From the NCBI GenBank assembly GCA_004794785.1, contig SJOL01005655.1:251637-315636 (forward strand): 64,000 bases of DNA. The letters run 5' to 3'. How positions within the stretch are numbered: the stretch's first letter is position 1; each line of letters begins with the position of its first letter. The notes beneath the pieces were generated by a model, which did not search any database, was not told the DNA's origin, and saw only the letters and a program-made list of their open reading frames with translations. A program made the translations under genes and the position numbers. Of this stretch, positions 22,123-34,100 are shown one piece after another. Source of the stretch: Opisthorchis felineus. Its lineage: Eukaryota; Platyhelminthes; Trematoda; Opisthorchiida; Opisthorchiidae.

Positions 22123-25100
22123 GTAAGTGTTCGGTTGAAGCTCTTTATCACATTTTTCATGTTTAACACAATACTAGACTGCAATTTACAGGCACAATCA
22201 CAGCTCGTGAAAAGTTGGAGGTAACTAACCAGAATCAGTAGCTCTGTTTCTTCAAGGCTTGTTACATTATACTGCAGGACGACGCTCCACACAGGAAAGG
22301 GATCAACTGGTACTCTGGTTAAAGCAAGCTGTTAAAAGTCGATTATCCAAATTATGGGGGTTTAAAAGAGAACTTCACAGATCATTCTTTGCTTTTGTGT
22401 ACTTGATGACTAGTTGCTCAGCGTGGCCAGAAGATTGCTCAAGTACTGTAATAGTCATATCCTACCGACTAAGTTGAGAAAAGTTTGTTTATGTGCTGTA
22501 TTGGTTGTTTAGTTTGTTCTTAGTTGTTCCTTAGTTAGTTAGTAGGTTTAACTGCAACCTACATAATTGGTTAGTTGCTAAGCTGGTTAGTCATCTGCTA
22601 AATTGGTCCACCTGTGAATAATTAAGCTAGTGTTTTGGTCGGTGGATTTGGTAGACGGAGATAGGTAAGGAGACCTACAGTTAGGTAAATGAGGGATAGA
22701 TGGCAGAAAAATAATAGCTAGGTGGCTGAACGAGATGGCTGAGAGGCTAGAGAAACGAACGAATGAATCAATGAATCAATGAGTGAATCAGCGAATGAAT
22801 GAATGAATGAATGAATGAATGAATGAATGAATGAATGAATGAATGAATGAATGAATGAATGGATGGATGGATGGATGGATGGATGGATGGATGGATGGAT
22901 GGATGGATGGATGGATGGATGGATGGATGGATGGATGGATGAACAGATGGATAGATTGACATTTTCGCATTGATGTGAAAGACAGGAGGATGTGTCTAAA
23001 CACCTCGCACGTAATAGAACCTACTTATTCATCCGTTTTGAATGCGTGAGCCTCATAAGTTTAAAATGAATTCCCTATTACAGAAATTTTACCACGATTT
23101 TGTGGCAAGTTTGATGTCCATTTATCAAGAGCCATAAAACAATGTCACCGCACATACGATAATAGTCCACACTGGGCACGAAGCTGTGTCGATTCCCGGT
23201 GCTTGTTTTTAACTTCAAGACAGGTCGATTAACATTCTAGTATACAGCTTATTTTGATAGATTTGGTATATTACCGACTGCTTATTATATTCCCTTGTAT
23301 TGTTAGTGCGGAATGGATGAAGAGCCGTGTCTGACGGATCTCAACTGCTGTCCTGAATATGAATGTTATAACCGCCGTGAGTCAAACTTATGTTTATTGC
23401 ATTTAGCGTGCATCCCAAAAATGCTCCTAACGACAGTAAACAGCTTCAACATTAGTTTCACATAGTTCTAAGCGGTGATGAATCTTCTACCTTATTCGAA
23501 TGTCCAAATAAACCACTTATTCGTTTTTAGGGTAAAACGTTATGGCTACCTCTCAAGGATACCGTTCATTAACCTACACAAAATACAGCTATAATTATGA
23601 ACAATAATTCATACCCTTTGTTTATCACATGATGTTTGGATCCTGTTCATTGGTTTCCACTCCCTAGGAGACTTCAAATCTTGTGTGACTGAGTAGACCG
23701 AACTAAGAAGGCGAGGATGAAAATTAACTAAAACGACAGGATGTTTTATGTGACGAACTACCTGACGTTTCACTCTGAGATCTTTGAGAGACTTTATTGG
23801 TGTTTAACTTCATTATGCACGTACCACCATATTTGTAACTCCTAACAACCAGGCCAAGAAGAGGACACCTGATAATATATCGCCATCATCGGTTCGCTAC
23901 TGCTTAGTAAAAGCTCAACTCCGATCAATTTTCAAGCAGTTTCATTTGAGTTGAAACTATAAATTTAGGAATGAATATGATAAATCCAGCCAAACTACGT
24001 AAAATTTACCACAGCTCTACTTTCTTCGCCATGCTTCGTTTCTGCGACCCAGACACCTGATGCCGTCAACCTAATGATGTAAGCGTACTTTGGTGTCGTT
24101 CTGAGCTTACGGACCAGAACTCTATCAATTTAATGGTATTTGGGGTAGAATTCAGATGCTGACATACATCATGCATTAGAATATAACACCTCGCCAATCG
24201 CTGAAGCAATCCATTACTTCAGTGATTGAAACCGCCAGCAAGGTGTCCTCACATTCCTCTTTGAATATCCCAAAGTGAATTCATGCAGTTTTTGTCCATT
24301 GGTTTTTGCAACACAATCTGGCAGGCAGTTCAGCTATTTAATTTTCCTAGATGTTGATTGGATATGGTGGCTACGTTATCCTTCGAAGTTGTCTGGCATA
24401 ATAGGCATCTAAGTAAAGACTAATCAAACGGTAGTCGTCACAAGTCGTAGACTATTTCCCATTTCATTGATACGGAGTATTGTAATCTTTGGATGCGTCG
24501 CCACAACGGCTTCTACCCGTGAATGAGTCCCTCCAAGGAAGATAGGAATTTGGCTCATAACTAATAGTCGAGCCTGCTGAAAACTTCAAAAATTACAAAA
24601 GGAAATCGTGGTGCTTTTGAAATGCTTTCTATGAACAAGGCTTTTCTTGGACATCATTATCCAAGAAATCTTGGCAATAATAATTGCTTTTGAATCAAAG
24701 CAAGCTTCTAAACGACTGGATGGGCTGGAAGGATTCCGTCCATGTTTTGTCATTATTGTCTGTTTATAATCCTAAAGAAAATCTTGTGACTATTCATTCA
24801 AGCCCCAGATTTACTGAAATGTAAGTCATCGTGTAGTATAATCTAGGCACCGGCCGAAGAAGGGATCCTACAGTATCCTGCATAATCAGCTTCAAAGCCA
24901 CCTTTAAAATGGCTGCCAATTTATTTCGTCCGTTATAAAGGCATGTATTTCCACATACATGTTTCCACACTTCGGAAGGAAAGCCTTATCCTACCATCTA
25001 GACACGGCTTCCCAGGTATACAGTAGCCCTGCACGGAAGACTTTGGGTGCATCGAAATCTGCTTGTGCTAAGCAGACCACTTATTTCTACCCTACGCTCA

Positions 25101-28100
25101 CTACTGTTGGACACACAGGGCGTGGAAACTGGAACTTTTAGATGAACGCGTCGAAATTAACCTTCAGGAGAGGAAAGCGAGAATGCGAAAAATGCCTTAT
25201 CGAATGGAAGAAGTCTGAATTCTGTTATCGTGCATCACACCTTGAGATAATACTCGGCAATCATTTTGTCTTAATAGTTGTAAATTTAAAACCATTGATC
25301 ATCTAGAGTAGCCAGGTTAACTAAGTCTGTAACATTAATTCATTTAGGTTGGTCTTAATTGTGACAGTGGAATCCTCCATGACGTTTTTCAACTGAACGC
25401 AGGGCTGCAACGTGTTGCGGTCGGCAGGATACTCGAGATATCAAAGTATGTTTCATCGACATAACACCCTACTCATTAGGTTGCTTAAAAATCTTCGATA
25501 GCCAACTAATGGGTGTACCCTCCTGAGATCTCCTCAGGTAGGCGTAGTTCCCGAGTTTCCATAAACTTTAAGTTCCACTGGGATATCAAAGTGCAAGCAA
25601 TTGGCAAAATACACCCAGTTGAACGTTACGTTGGCGTTAACAGTATAATCAGTTTATATTTAACTCTCTTGCCTGTGCTATTCTTCTAAGGTAGATAGAA
25701 ACTCTAAATGTGCTCTTACCTGGTGAAAATCAAGGATGTGGGTTGTCGAAATCTTCGGTAACCTTCTGAGTAACATGTCTGAAACAGTTTGGAAGCATTA
25801 TCTGTGACAATCCACCTCGTTCAGAGTCGTTATTTCGTCCTTGATACATGAATTAACTTCTTCCAGAGAGGAGCATTCGTAACCTTTCTACATGAGTAGA
25901 ATCACTCCCTCGAGAACACGAATGCACGCTTCCTAGGACTGAACTGACCTCCCACTATATGGAAGATACAGTATCAGTCTGGTACGAGCCACCTGCACTA
26001 AAATCTTCCGGGTGTGACATTTCTTTTGAGGGACCATTTTGATGAAGCACAATGCGCTTAGCTCGCTGGATAAGATCTGAGCAGAATAACAGTAAAAAAC
26101 ATGTTTAACTGCCGGTTTATCAATGGAATTTAACGCTGCATTTCAGGGCTGAAGTATTGTCTTATTCAGGACACTCAGTATGTTTATAAATCGTTGAGTC
26201 CCAGAACAATGATGAAAGCGCTTCTCCGGATGACCCGTTTTCTAATATATTCACGGTAAAATGTTCTGAATTGAGACTTTGTAATCAGTACCGACTACAC
26301 ACTTTTGCCACATCTGTTCAGCTGCGTTAATTAGCCCTAACGACTGACTCAGCTGCTTGGTTTTGGACGAACTGAACAGAGTTCTTATGACTTTTGATCG
26401 CGCTGGAGTTTGTGGAGAGGCAAATTGTAGGACTCCATATTGTGAAACTTCACATTAACGACTTGTTTAAATATGCAACAATCAAGTGCTGAACGCATAC
26501 ATATTACACTAGAGCCTGAGTTAGTTTGCGATTTAAGTAGATTTGCACTGTTATCCTTCTTGCTATCTTTTGTGGTGACAGCTCTAGTATTCTTCCTTGG
26601 TGCTTCCGTCAACGATGTTAATGATGATTGTGGGTATCGTAAAATATTTCGGCACGAAAATTTCGGGGTCATACTACTCTCTGTATAGCTGAACGCTACA
26701 TTGTTTTCTTAAACTCTGAAATTCCTAGAAGTGAGACGGGTTTAAACTTATCAAGAGCGTGACGTACGCCACAGTTCTGGCGATAATTCAAACGATTGAT
26801 TCAAATGACTGATCGCAATAAAAGCCCCCAAGGAGTGGAATGTTAATTCATTCACTCAATCCATTCGTAAAAGCCTGCCCTGTTAAGGATGTTTTCGGAT
26901 CCAAAACAATGGTTAAAAAGACAGCTGGTAAGTGTGTTGATATGTAATCTTTATTGTGGCAGTATTCCTAAAAACAACGTCCAGAAGTAGGCCACATTGC
27001 AAACAGTTCAGTCTGCTTATCCAAAGGATGGTAAGTTATTGGGTTTCCTTGGCAGTGTATTGAAATAATGACTTTCTTGTTTTGTCCGTCAATGATTGCT
27101 CCATCAGCCAAGGCTAACATTCGTTTGGAGGATTTTTCTCACCATTCTAGATAATATCGTAGTAGCTGGCCCAACGGATCACTAACCACCACCCACCGTC
27201 TTCTCATAATTTGACGAAACGCATCAACTAGAAAGCTCAGTGCGGCGAAATGATCAATAATGGAAGGTTGTGATGTCCGTTAATGCACCATAGTTTTACG
27301 TATCAGTCAAGGATTCTTTTTGACTCGGGGGGTTAAAAGCAAAATTTTGATGTGACTAATACTTATATCATTATTGACGTCTATAAGTTTGGGACAGTTC
27401 ACCAACACACACGCGCACGCACACAGCTTTTGCGACATTTTCCGTTTTTAATCATTCCGCTTTCTTTCAAAACTCATTGCTAAGTTTTACCGACGCAACT
27501 AAACATTCCGAAAAGCACAAGGTATTCACCGAGCACACAGGTTGAATTTTACCCCAAGTAAAACAGGAGCAGAAATGAAGTCTCCTGTGACTACTAACGA
27601 CCGACTTTCCAGTTTTATCAACTTGCTTAAATTTTTGTTCACATGTTTGCTGAGACCAGCAGTTAGATCCAATCAAACCGGCAGACTAAAAAAACAGAAG
27701 CCTGATCCGCCGTAGATCTGTCCACCGGTAAACTTCTAATAATTTACTATTCATCACCCAGAACAACTTCTGGCTTGGCAAAAAAGCGGCCGAATTCACC
27801 AGCCAACAAGGTGATCCTTCTGATGTCAAGTTGTTGTCCACAGTTTCCTCATTATCATTAATCCTGATTGAGCCGAGGTGGAATACAGTCACATTGGTCC
27901 TTTAGAAGAGTGAAACTAATTTGAAGGATTCGTGGGTGCAGACGTGGTTTAAATGGATGTCACCAAAATCGAATTGGTTAACAGATGTGCGTGACTCAAA
28001 CCATGGAGACAATAGGTTAATAAGCGGACAGTGTCATTCTTTAGCAGTAAACGAATTTTAGCGCAGAAGGACTCCTAAAAGTCAAGTTAAAGTTAGATTC

Positions 28101-28781
28101 GATGTTAGCGAAATACACTCATTTGCAAACAAATTTGGTTTTGCGAGAGACTCAGCTGAATCTCTCGTTTGTGATGTTTCAAGGCAACTGAATGTGCTGC
28201 ACCAGGCCACCTCAGGTTTCAGTTGCTACGATATGCAAGATATCGAGATACATGTATATCCTTAATGCACTGCTCATAAGGTTGCTGAAAATTCTTTGAC
28301 AGCCCACGACCGGTTTTGCCGTTCTTGGAGCTCATCAGGTAGGCGCAGACCCCGAGTTTCCGTCAACCTTATGTTCTACTTGAAACCAAATTGCACGGAA
28401 TTAGCGAAATACACTCATTCGATGTTTTTCAATGTAGTAATGTCATATATTCCACATGTGATTCCGTTCACTAGTTGAAGCGGCTAGCTAGTATGCGGTT
28501 CGTTTGATGGGTTCTATCTTGTATCATCAAATAGCCAACAAACTTACGGAAGCCAGTTCTCGAGTTCCATGTTTTTGATTTTTCATTCAACAGGTGAATG
28601 TCGACTGCGTGATGTTGGCCTGATTTCGGATGAACAAATTGGAAAGCGATGTATCACAAACTATCAATGTACTCTGGGGCTATGCTGCCGAGCTGGGCGC
28701 TGCGTGAAAGAATGTGGACGAATTGAAGAGATACCCGACCGGCATTGGAACCGATGGCAGCGTGGATATGGCCCGAGATGA
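22027..28781 (+). CDS. Secreted double cysteine-knot protein, three exons, 117 residues
   Basis: Complete gene. Exons 22027-22122, 23307-23376 and 28594-28781 have consensus borders and join with correct phase (0, then 1). Residues 1-15 form a classical signal peptide, with likely cleavage after VRA. The mature part has 12 cysteines at 33, 40, 46, 47, 52, 58 and 75, 81, 86, 87, 92, 96, that is two copies of C-x5/6-C-x4/5-CC-x4-C-x3/5-C. This spacing is that of the inhibitor cystine knot and of the half-domains of Dickkopf/colipase-like proteins. The tail after residue 97 is Arg/Trp-rich and ends in GYGPR. No membrane segment or GPI signal follows, so it should be secreted. Whether it is a Wnt-pathway antagonist-like factor, a peptide ligand or a host-directed effector cannot be told from sequence. 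Introns are about 1.2 and 5.2 kb. Confidence 0.8.
22757..22942. repeat. Compound microsatellite (GAAT)n then (GGAT)n
   Basis: About 65 bp of pure GAAT repeats switch cleanly at 22861 to about 80 bp of GGAT repeats, with degenerate units on the left. It lies in intron 1 of the secreted-protein gene. The opposite strand reads as Ile-His-Pro-Ser repeats, which are not a gene. Confidence 0.98.
23307..23376 (+). CDS. Exon 2: first cysteine knot
   Basis: 70 nt after ATTGTTAG and before GTGAGT. Reads [20 protein letters not shown] and carries five of the six cysteines of knot 1. Too short for ORF finding; recognised by its cysteine spacing and perfect phase with both neighbours. Confidence 0.8.
25425..25625 (+). 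repeat. Unnamed interspersed repeat, copy 1
   Basis: Similar to 28225-28430 and, over its left half, to 42280-42400. Shared blocks: ATACTCGAGATATC / GATATCGAGATAC, TCAT(A)AGGTTGCT, GATAGCC / GACAGCC, TCAGGTAGGCGYAG, CCGAGTTTCC and an end at AAATACAC. No coding signal; probably a SINE or MITE. Confidence 0.6.
26473..26688 (+). CDS. Small single-pass membrane-protein ORF
   Basis: ATG at 26473 opens 71 codons: a polar N-terminus ([20 protein letters not shown]), then a strongly hydrophobic stretch of about 22 residues ([20 protein letters not shown]) and an Asp/Asn-rich end. A donor-like GGGTATCG near 26630 could make it the first exon of a longer protein. The opposite strand is also open over most of this interval, so the frame is not unique. 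It lies inside the intron of the double-knot gene. Confidence 0.3.
   Translation: MQQSSAERIHITLEPELVCDLSRFALLSFLLSFVVTALVFFLGASVNDVNDDCGYRKIFRHENFGVILLSV
28225..28430 (+). repeat. Unnamed interspersed repeat, copy 2
   Basis: Same family as 25425-25625 and 42280-42400. This copy has the longest match: CACTGCTCATAAGGTTGCT through CCCGAGTTTCCGTCAACCTT and on to AGCGAAATACACTC. Confidence 0.6.
28594..28781 (+). CDS. Exon 3: second cysteine knot and C-terminus
   Basis: Follows TTTCATTCAACAG; two bases complete the split Arg codon. Carries the last cysteine of knot 1 and all of knot 2 ([17 protein letters not shown]), then the Arg/Trp-rich tail and a TGA stop. AATAAG near 28804 and TATAAA near 28968 are the only poly(A)-like hexamers nearby. 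Confidence 0.8.
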
Positions 28782-28799
28782 AGTAGCTCCACGTTGGTT

Positions 28800-30610
28800 G
28801 GATAATAAGCAGCAGTCCTCTCTCTGCTAATGACTGCTGCTGACTTGGTTGTGACACTTCTTTGGTTGTGCGCATGAAATAGTTATTATTACCATATGTT
28901 ATTTTACAGGTAGTTTTCAGAATTATTATATTCAGCATATCCACCTAGTTTGACTTCTTTCGGTTTTTATAAAATGTTCATTTCTAACGATGATTGAAAG
29001 GAGGGTAGATGTTGCCTGGATATACTCATATTTGGACTCAACATGTGCTGGAAAGCTAACAGCTTAGGTAAGCTGCTTGTTCTGTATTAAAATGTAGAAT
29101 TGGTTCACGTAATTCAGTGCACTGGTGGATGAGTGATGTGACAAAGAGCTCAAACTTAACTCTTGGGGAAAGGGTTTTCGGTTCGCACTTTATTCACCTG
29201 CCACTAACTAACCACGCCAAGAATAGGAAAATGCAACTGAGTTATTAGATGTAACATTGGTTTTGTTCAACGCCTCTCTGGTTGCTTTGGAAGATTTTTT
29301 TCTGGATATTGCTGTGTTCTTTTATTCGCTTATCGTTAAGTCCCAAGAATGGCTCAAAAATGCCCCTTCTCCGTTTCTTTGAAATCACTCGTTACGCCAT
29401 TGTATAGATCAGTTACCAGTAATGGTGGACTGCTGGCATTAACCTATATGACTTATATGCACTGGAATGCTAAATGTTTTGACTTTTTTAATCACACCAA
29501 TAGATGTGGTTAGACAAATGTCGAAAACTGTAGGCTTTAGCTGTGATGGCATCTTTGGTCAGGCTAATCTATCGCGTGTCTGGATTACAGAGGCCACCTG
29601 TCGTACTTGGATCTACTATGGATCTACAATGGAGAAACCCTATAAAGTGCTATTAACTGGGTGAATTTGCGTACGAAAGCACGCCTGATCTTAGATAACT
29701 GATGTGCTGTGTAAAGACTGAGTGGTGCGAACTTATCATCAGATGCTACAATCCATGTATGGTTTCGAAAATCTTTCACTTCGGTTTTGACCCTGTATGG
29801 AGTTTGCTTGTACTCGCATCTCGAAATTCAATCAAGCGGAAATGTCGGACATCATTCAGTCATTACGCAACAGTATGCGTGGGGACCAAACACGCTTTTC
29901 GTTCCTGAGTACGTAGATTACTCAACACATACGGAGGGCTTGCCCTTCATCGTGCCATAACCCTGTGCTACATATGCCTGTTGTTAAACTTAAGAGCAAG
30001 TAACTGCCCTGAAGAATAAAACCTGCCTCGTGTCACATATTCAGGCCAAGGACAAAACGGGGTCAGGGTGTATAGCTTATTCCTCTGCTTGTTGGGCCGC
30101 CTGTGCACCATAAATCGACCATGCCTCACTGTCAGTCTACTCACCCGGTTGACGTTTCGAAAGTAGGGTAAATGATTTCACTGTTTTTGCTATCAGGCAA
30201 ACCTACTCTTCATGGTGTCAAAGCTATTCTCGTTAGGCTCTGTGTAAATAAGCTTGTTTAAGTAAACAAGTCCAAGAGTATGGATGAGCTGTCTTTTATT
30301 TTGTCGTTCCCAGCTTAATCAACGGATGAATACAATGTTTGCTGTCAGAAGCTATTGAATTCTGATGGTGAATCTGCTAGTGCCGTTTTTTCTGATTGAT
30401 GGTCTAAAGGATTTTAAAGCTGCAGTAGATTGGATAGGATCATCGTTCTCTTTAATCGAAATAGAAATAAAAGTCTTGCGGAAAAGGACCTTCTCTACCA
30501 GTTTGTCCAAACAAACTGCAGGGCAGTTTAATCGAGCCAACAGTACTTTTCAAATAAACTTCGCGCATGTGTTCTCCCGAATGATTAACCGCTAAACTAT
30601 TCATCCTTCT
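28800..30610. other. Intergenic, no gene recognised
   Basis: Downstream of the double-knot gene. Short open frames only, without splice support or known domains. Confidence 0.4.
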
Positions 30611-30614
30611 GAAG

Positions 30615-30820
30615 TACACTTTGTGACTGGCAACCTAGAACCAACTATGAAGCTAAATGTGACCTACGATTGTGCGCAAAATAGCACTGAAGACAACCAG
30701 AGTGATTACTGTTCGGTGTCAAGGGACGAGGCGCGTGAAGGCCGTGAGATTGCATTGACCCAGCAATTGCCATCCCCAACGAACAAAATAATTAGCAAGT
30801 ATCCTTATTTCGCACCTGGC
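30615..30820 (+). CDS. Coding-like exon candidate with N-glycosylation sites
   Basis: After CATCCTTCTGAAG and before GTAAAG the frame is open for 68 codons and reads like protein (TMKLNVTYDCAQNSTEDNQS...), with NVT and NST sequons, suggesting an extracellular part. Function unknown. It would end in phase 0 and does not join the plus-strand exon at 31878 directly. Confidence 0.35.
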
Positions 30821-30980
30821 GTAAAGCTCTCCACACCTTTATGATCCAACCCAAAATTTTATGGTTATATTTATCAGAAGAGACGTTGTGGAAACCGTGT
30901 GTTCACAAACCTTTGTGTTCTGAATTAAGATTCAGATCTATTACGCCACTGTTCACCTTATCTATGGATACGACGTGCGC

Positions 30981-31153
30981 TCAGAATAATATACAGCGAA
31001 GTTTACGTTTTGGTACATTGACAATATTTTCTTCACAAAGTAAACCAATAAATTCTGCAACAAGTTGTACTCGTTCAAACCGTGGGAATGATAACCTAAA
31101 AATCATATGACGAAGTACGTCGTGAAAGATTGTCCCTTCTGAGAATGGCGCTA
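30981..31153 (-). CDS. Last exon of the minus-strand gene (candidate)
   Basis: After GGCTTTATGACAG the frame reads APFSEGTIFHDVLRHMIFRL and FERVQLVAEFIGLLCEENIV, ending KLRCILF and a TGA. Amphipathic helical look; no family recognised. Confidence 0.45.
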
Positions 31154-34100
31154 CTGTCATAAAGCCAATAGAATCGTGAAACACAGTAATGAAATTGGAT
31201 GCACAGGCTATCGTTGTGCACTCAATTCATACATTCCTCTATTGAAGATCAGGGTGGTAACCTACCACGGTAATTCCTAGTAATCGTAGTTGTCGACTTT
31301 CGTGAACCCAGCTCATCCTCACTTTGAAGCAGAGCTAGCTGGGTGAAATTTAGTCTTTTTTCATTTCACATTTTACGTCATATATGGCCTCTGAAGGTGC
31401 ATCCCAACTACAATTGGGCCCACGATCAAGAATCATGGACATGAGCTTAAACAGATATGACATAATTAGGAAAAACGTCAGGTATGCTGCTAGTACTCAT
31501 TAGTAGTTTCACAGTCATGAAAAAACTGGATGACAGCAGATGGCTCTCAAATCCAGTCGTGGACTTTTAAAGTATTTCATGTGACATCACTCTTAGGTAT
31601 TTGTCCGTCTAACTTTTCGCAGATGTCCCAAGTATTCATCGATTTACTCCAGAGTGAGTGACCTAAGAAGATCTTGTTTCCCACCGAGAATTTGGCAACA
31701 GAGTGAAATGCAGAGTCAAATGAAATCAACAGCCTTTCGTGAAACGTAATTGTAAGGAGTGACATTTGAATCTAATAGATATCAAGGACGAATGTTACTG
31801 AAGAAATTCACATCAGCCCCGGTAGTCCGGGTAAACACATTGATAATAAGTCAATTGTGTGGTTCGATTTACTTCAGCTGATGATGGTGAACTGAATGAA
31901 AACTATGGAATAACGGAAATTAATAATGAACTTAAGAAAAATGATTGGAAGCAGTGTGTCAGGAGATGTTCAGAAGTAGCAGCGCCTCATCTGCACATTG
32001 GTCGTGGCAATATTAGCATCGCCAACATGCTACTTACGAAGCAATAGTAGGCAAGACAACAAGTTTGCTGCAAGGATAATACCTCCTGCAACCTGTGAAC
32101 GTTAGTTCTTACCATTTCTTTTCGAGTTTTGGGGGTCGGTTGCGGGATGCGAAGACGAAGAGTCCTTTTTTTCATTAGGTTCACCCTAACTGAGACATTA
32201 GACAGATGAAACAGACCTTGCGTCAGCAGTGGTTAAATTCGATTTTTTAAGTCCAGCCTTTTTAAAACTGCTTTCCTGATACTTAAACACTGAAGATGAC
32301 CACAGGGTCTGCAGCGATTATGGTAGAATAAAAGATGTATTTCCGTCTGTATTCCTAACGTGCCTAACGTGCCTTAACAGTTAGACGAACTTATGTCCGA
32401 TGGGGAAGAGGGAGTTGTGACACACAATGATCCCTAATCAGTTACAATGCGTTCCTTTGAGGAGCTCAGTTTCCGGGGGCTCAATTTGCAGCCCTGGTGC
32501 TGCTCCACAGGAGATACTGTTGTAAAGCAGGATGCATACAACGGCCGGAAAAATTCTCCGTCAAACAAACTACTGCTCGCCAACTTTGCATCCGAAATTT
32601 TTAGGCTTACGTCTTAATCGAAGACACGGTATATTTGAACTTTAGTTTGACATCAATGAACAGTCCTGCGACACCATAATAGGGATCTCCAGTATTATTT
32701 GAGCAAAATCAGTCAGAGGAAAATGTCACAGTCCTGTATAGTTGAGCTCGGAACACTAAAAATTTCGTGAAAAATATCCCTATTTTTACTGTTTTCAATC
32801 CTGAAAACGCTCAACACAGAGTCCGAAAATGATTAGAGGGCTTTCGTTGCTCCAGGATGGAAGAATGTTAATGTCATGATAGGGCGTAGTAGAAGGTATC
32901 CAAATGAAACGTCAGCTTTACAGTCAGTCACAAGCGAAAGTGCGCTCATGGAAGGCCAATGATCTCCTTCTCGTTGCTTCCAGTTTTTTCATTCTGGATA
33001 AAAACAAAAGCATCTGGAAACCACTATGTTTTATACTGGAGATTCCAGACTGGCTTAAACGAGGATCCTTTCGGGTCGAATAACTGATCTCAACGTAGTT
33101 GCCCCAGCTCCTTGAAGGATGTACACACGATACTTCAGCTATGTTCGGAGCGTTTTATGGCACTCTGTCGTGTAGTAAACAGCAGGGATTATGCGCTCTT
33201 TACCAAAATGACAAATTCTAACAAAGTTTCGGTTAGACTGTAGTTTACACAATATGGCATTCCTAGTTATTAATAACCATACCGGCAGTCTTTAACTGCG
33301 ATCTTGAAAGATCAACCCGGGGACCGATTCCGCACTGAATACCTACGGATGGTGGCCATTAGCTTGAAAGATGCATGGTAAGCAGCACGACCTAACTCCA
33401 ATTAGAGAGGCTGTTTCTCAGACCGTCATCCTAAGTAACTAACAATTTTTGGATGCCCATGTCCTGTGAGTCCGGATAGAAATACTGAGGCTACTAACAA
33501 CTGACTCAAGCAAAGGATCACTTATCGTACCTAAAAATTCATCTGACAATAAGAGAAACAACGTTGACTAAATTGGTATCACTCATTCACAATCATGATT
33601 TAGTTGTAGATCGCCATTTCCTGTCGACGACAACCGAGGAATTGGCATTGTCCAACAGCTCAGTAGCCAGTAGTTCTTGAAGCCAAAGGCACGAGTAACC
33701 GTTTTCTACAAGCGCTTAGTCTATCGTAATTTACTATTGAACAATTAAGTGCTACGATGATTCCGTTGCCAATACCAAATTCCAAACATTTCTGTATGGG
33801 TATGCTTGGGTATGCACCTGAGTCGCTTGCTAATGAGACTTAATGGGCTATATGCTACAGCTAATTCAACGTCGGAACAGAAACTGGAAATCAAACGACC
33901 ATTTATGACACGGCAATTTCTTTGGTTTGGTCATTGGGGTAAGGCAATACATGCTATATATCTCGTCCTCCAAAATATCCCTTTCCCTCCAAAGCTTTTC
34001 TGAATGCAAGGTGAAAAATTGACAAAAAATTTATTGATTTCAGCCATATCATTTCACTTCATCAGCTATGTACGCCTAAATTCATAGCAACTTCACTACA

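Larger units (their letters stand above)
23377..28593 (+). other. Large intron 2 of the double-knot gene
   Basis: 5.2 kb holding two copies of an unnamed repeat (25.4 and 28.2 kb) and the membrane-protein ORF at 26473. The remainder shows no recognisable gene. Confidence 0.6.

Noticed and set aside
22768..23003. Minus-strand frames of repeated Ile-His-Pro-Ser
   Set aside because: Pure translation of the (GAAT)n/(GGAT)n array.
23307..23376. Micro-exon gene (MEG) interpretation of the secreted protein
   Set aside because: Fluke micro-exon genes have many short symmetric exons. Here there is only one 70-nt exon and it is not a multiple of three.
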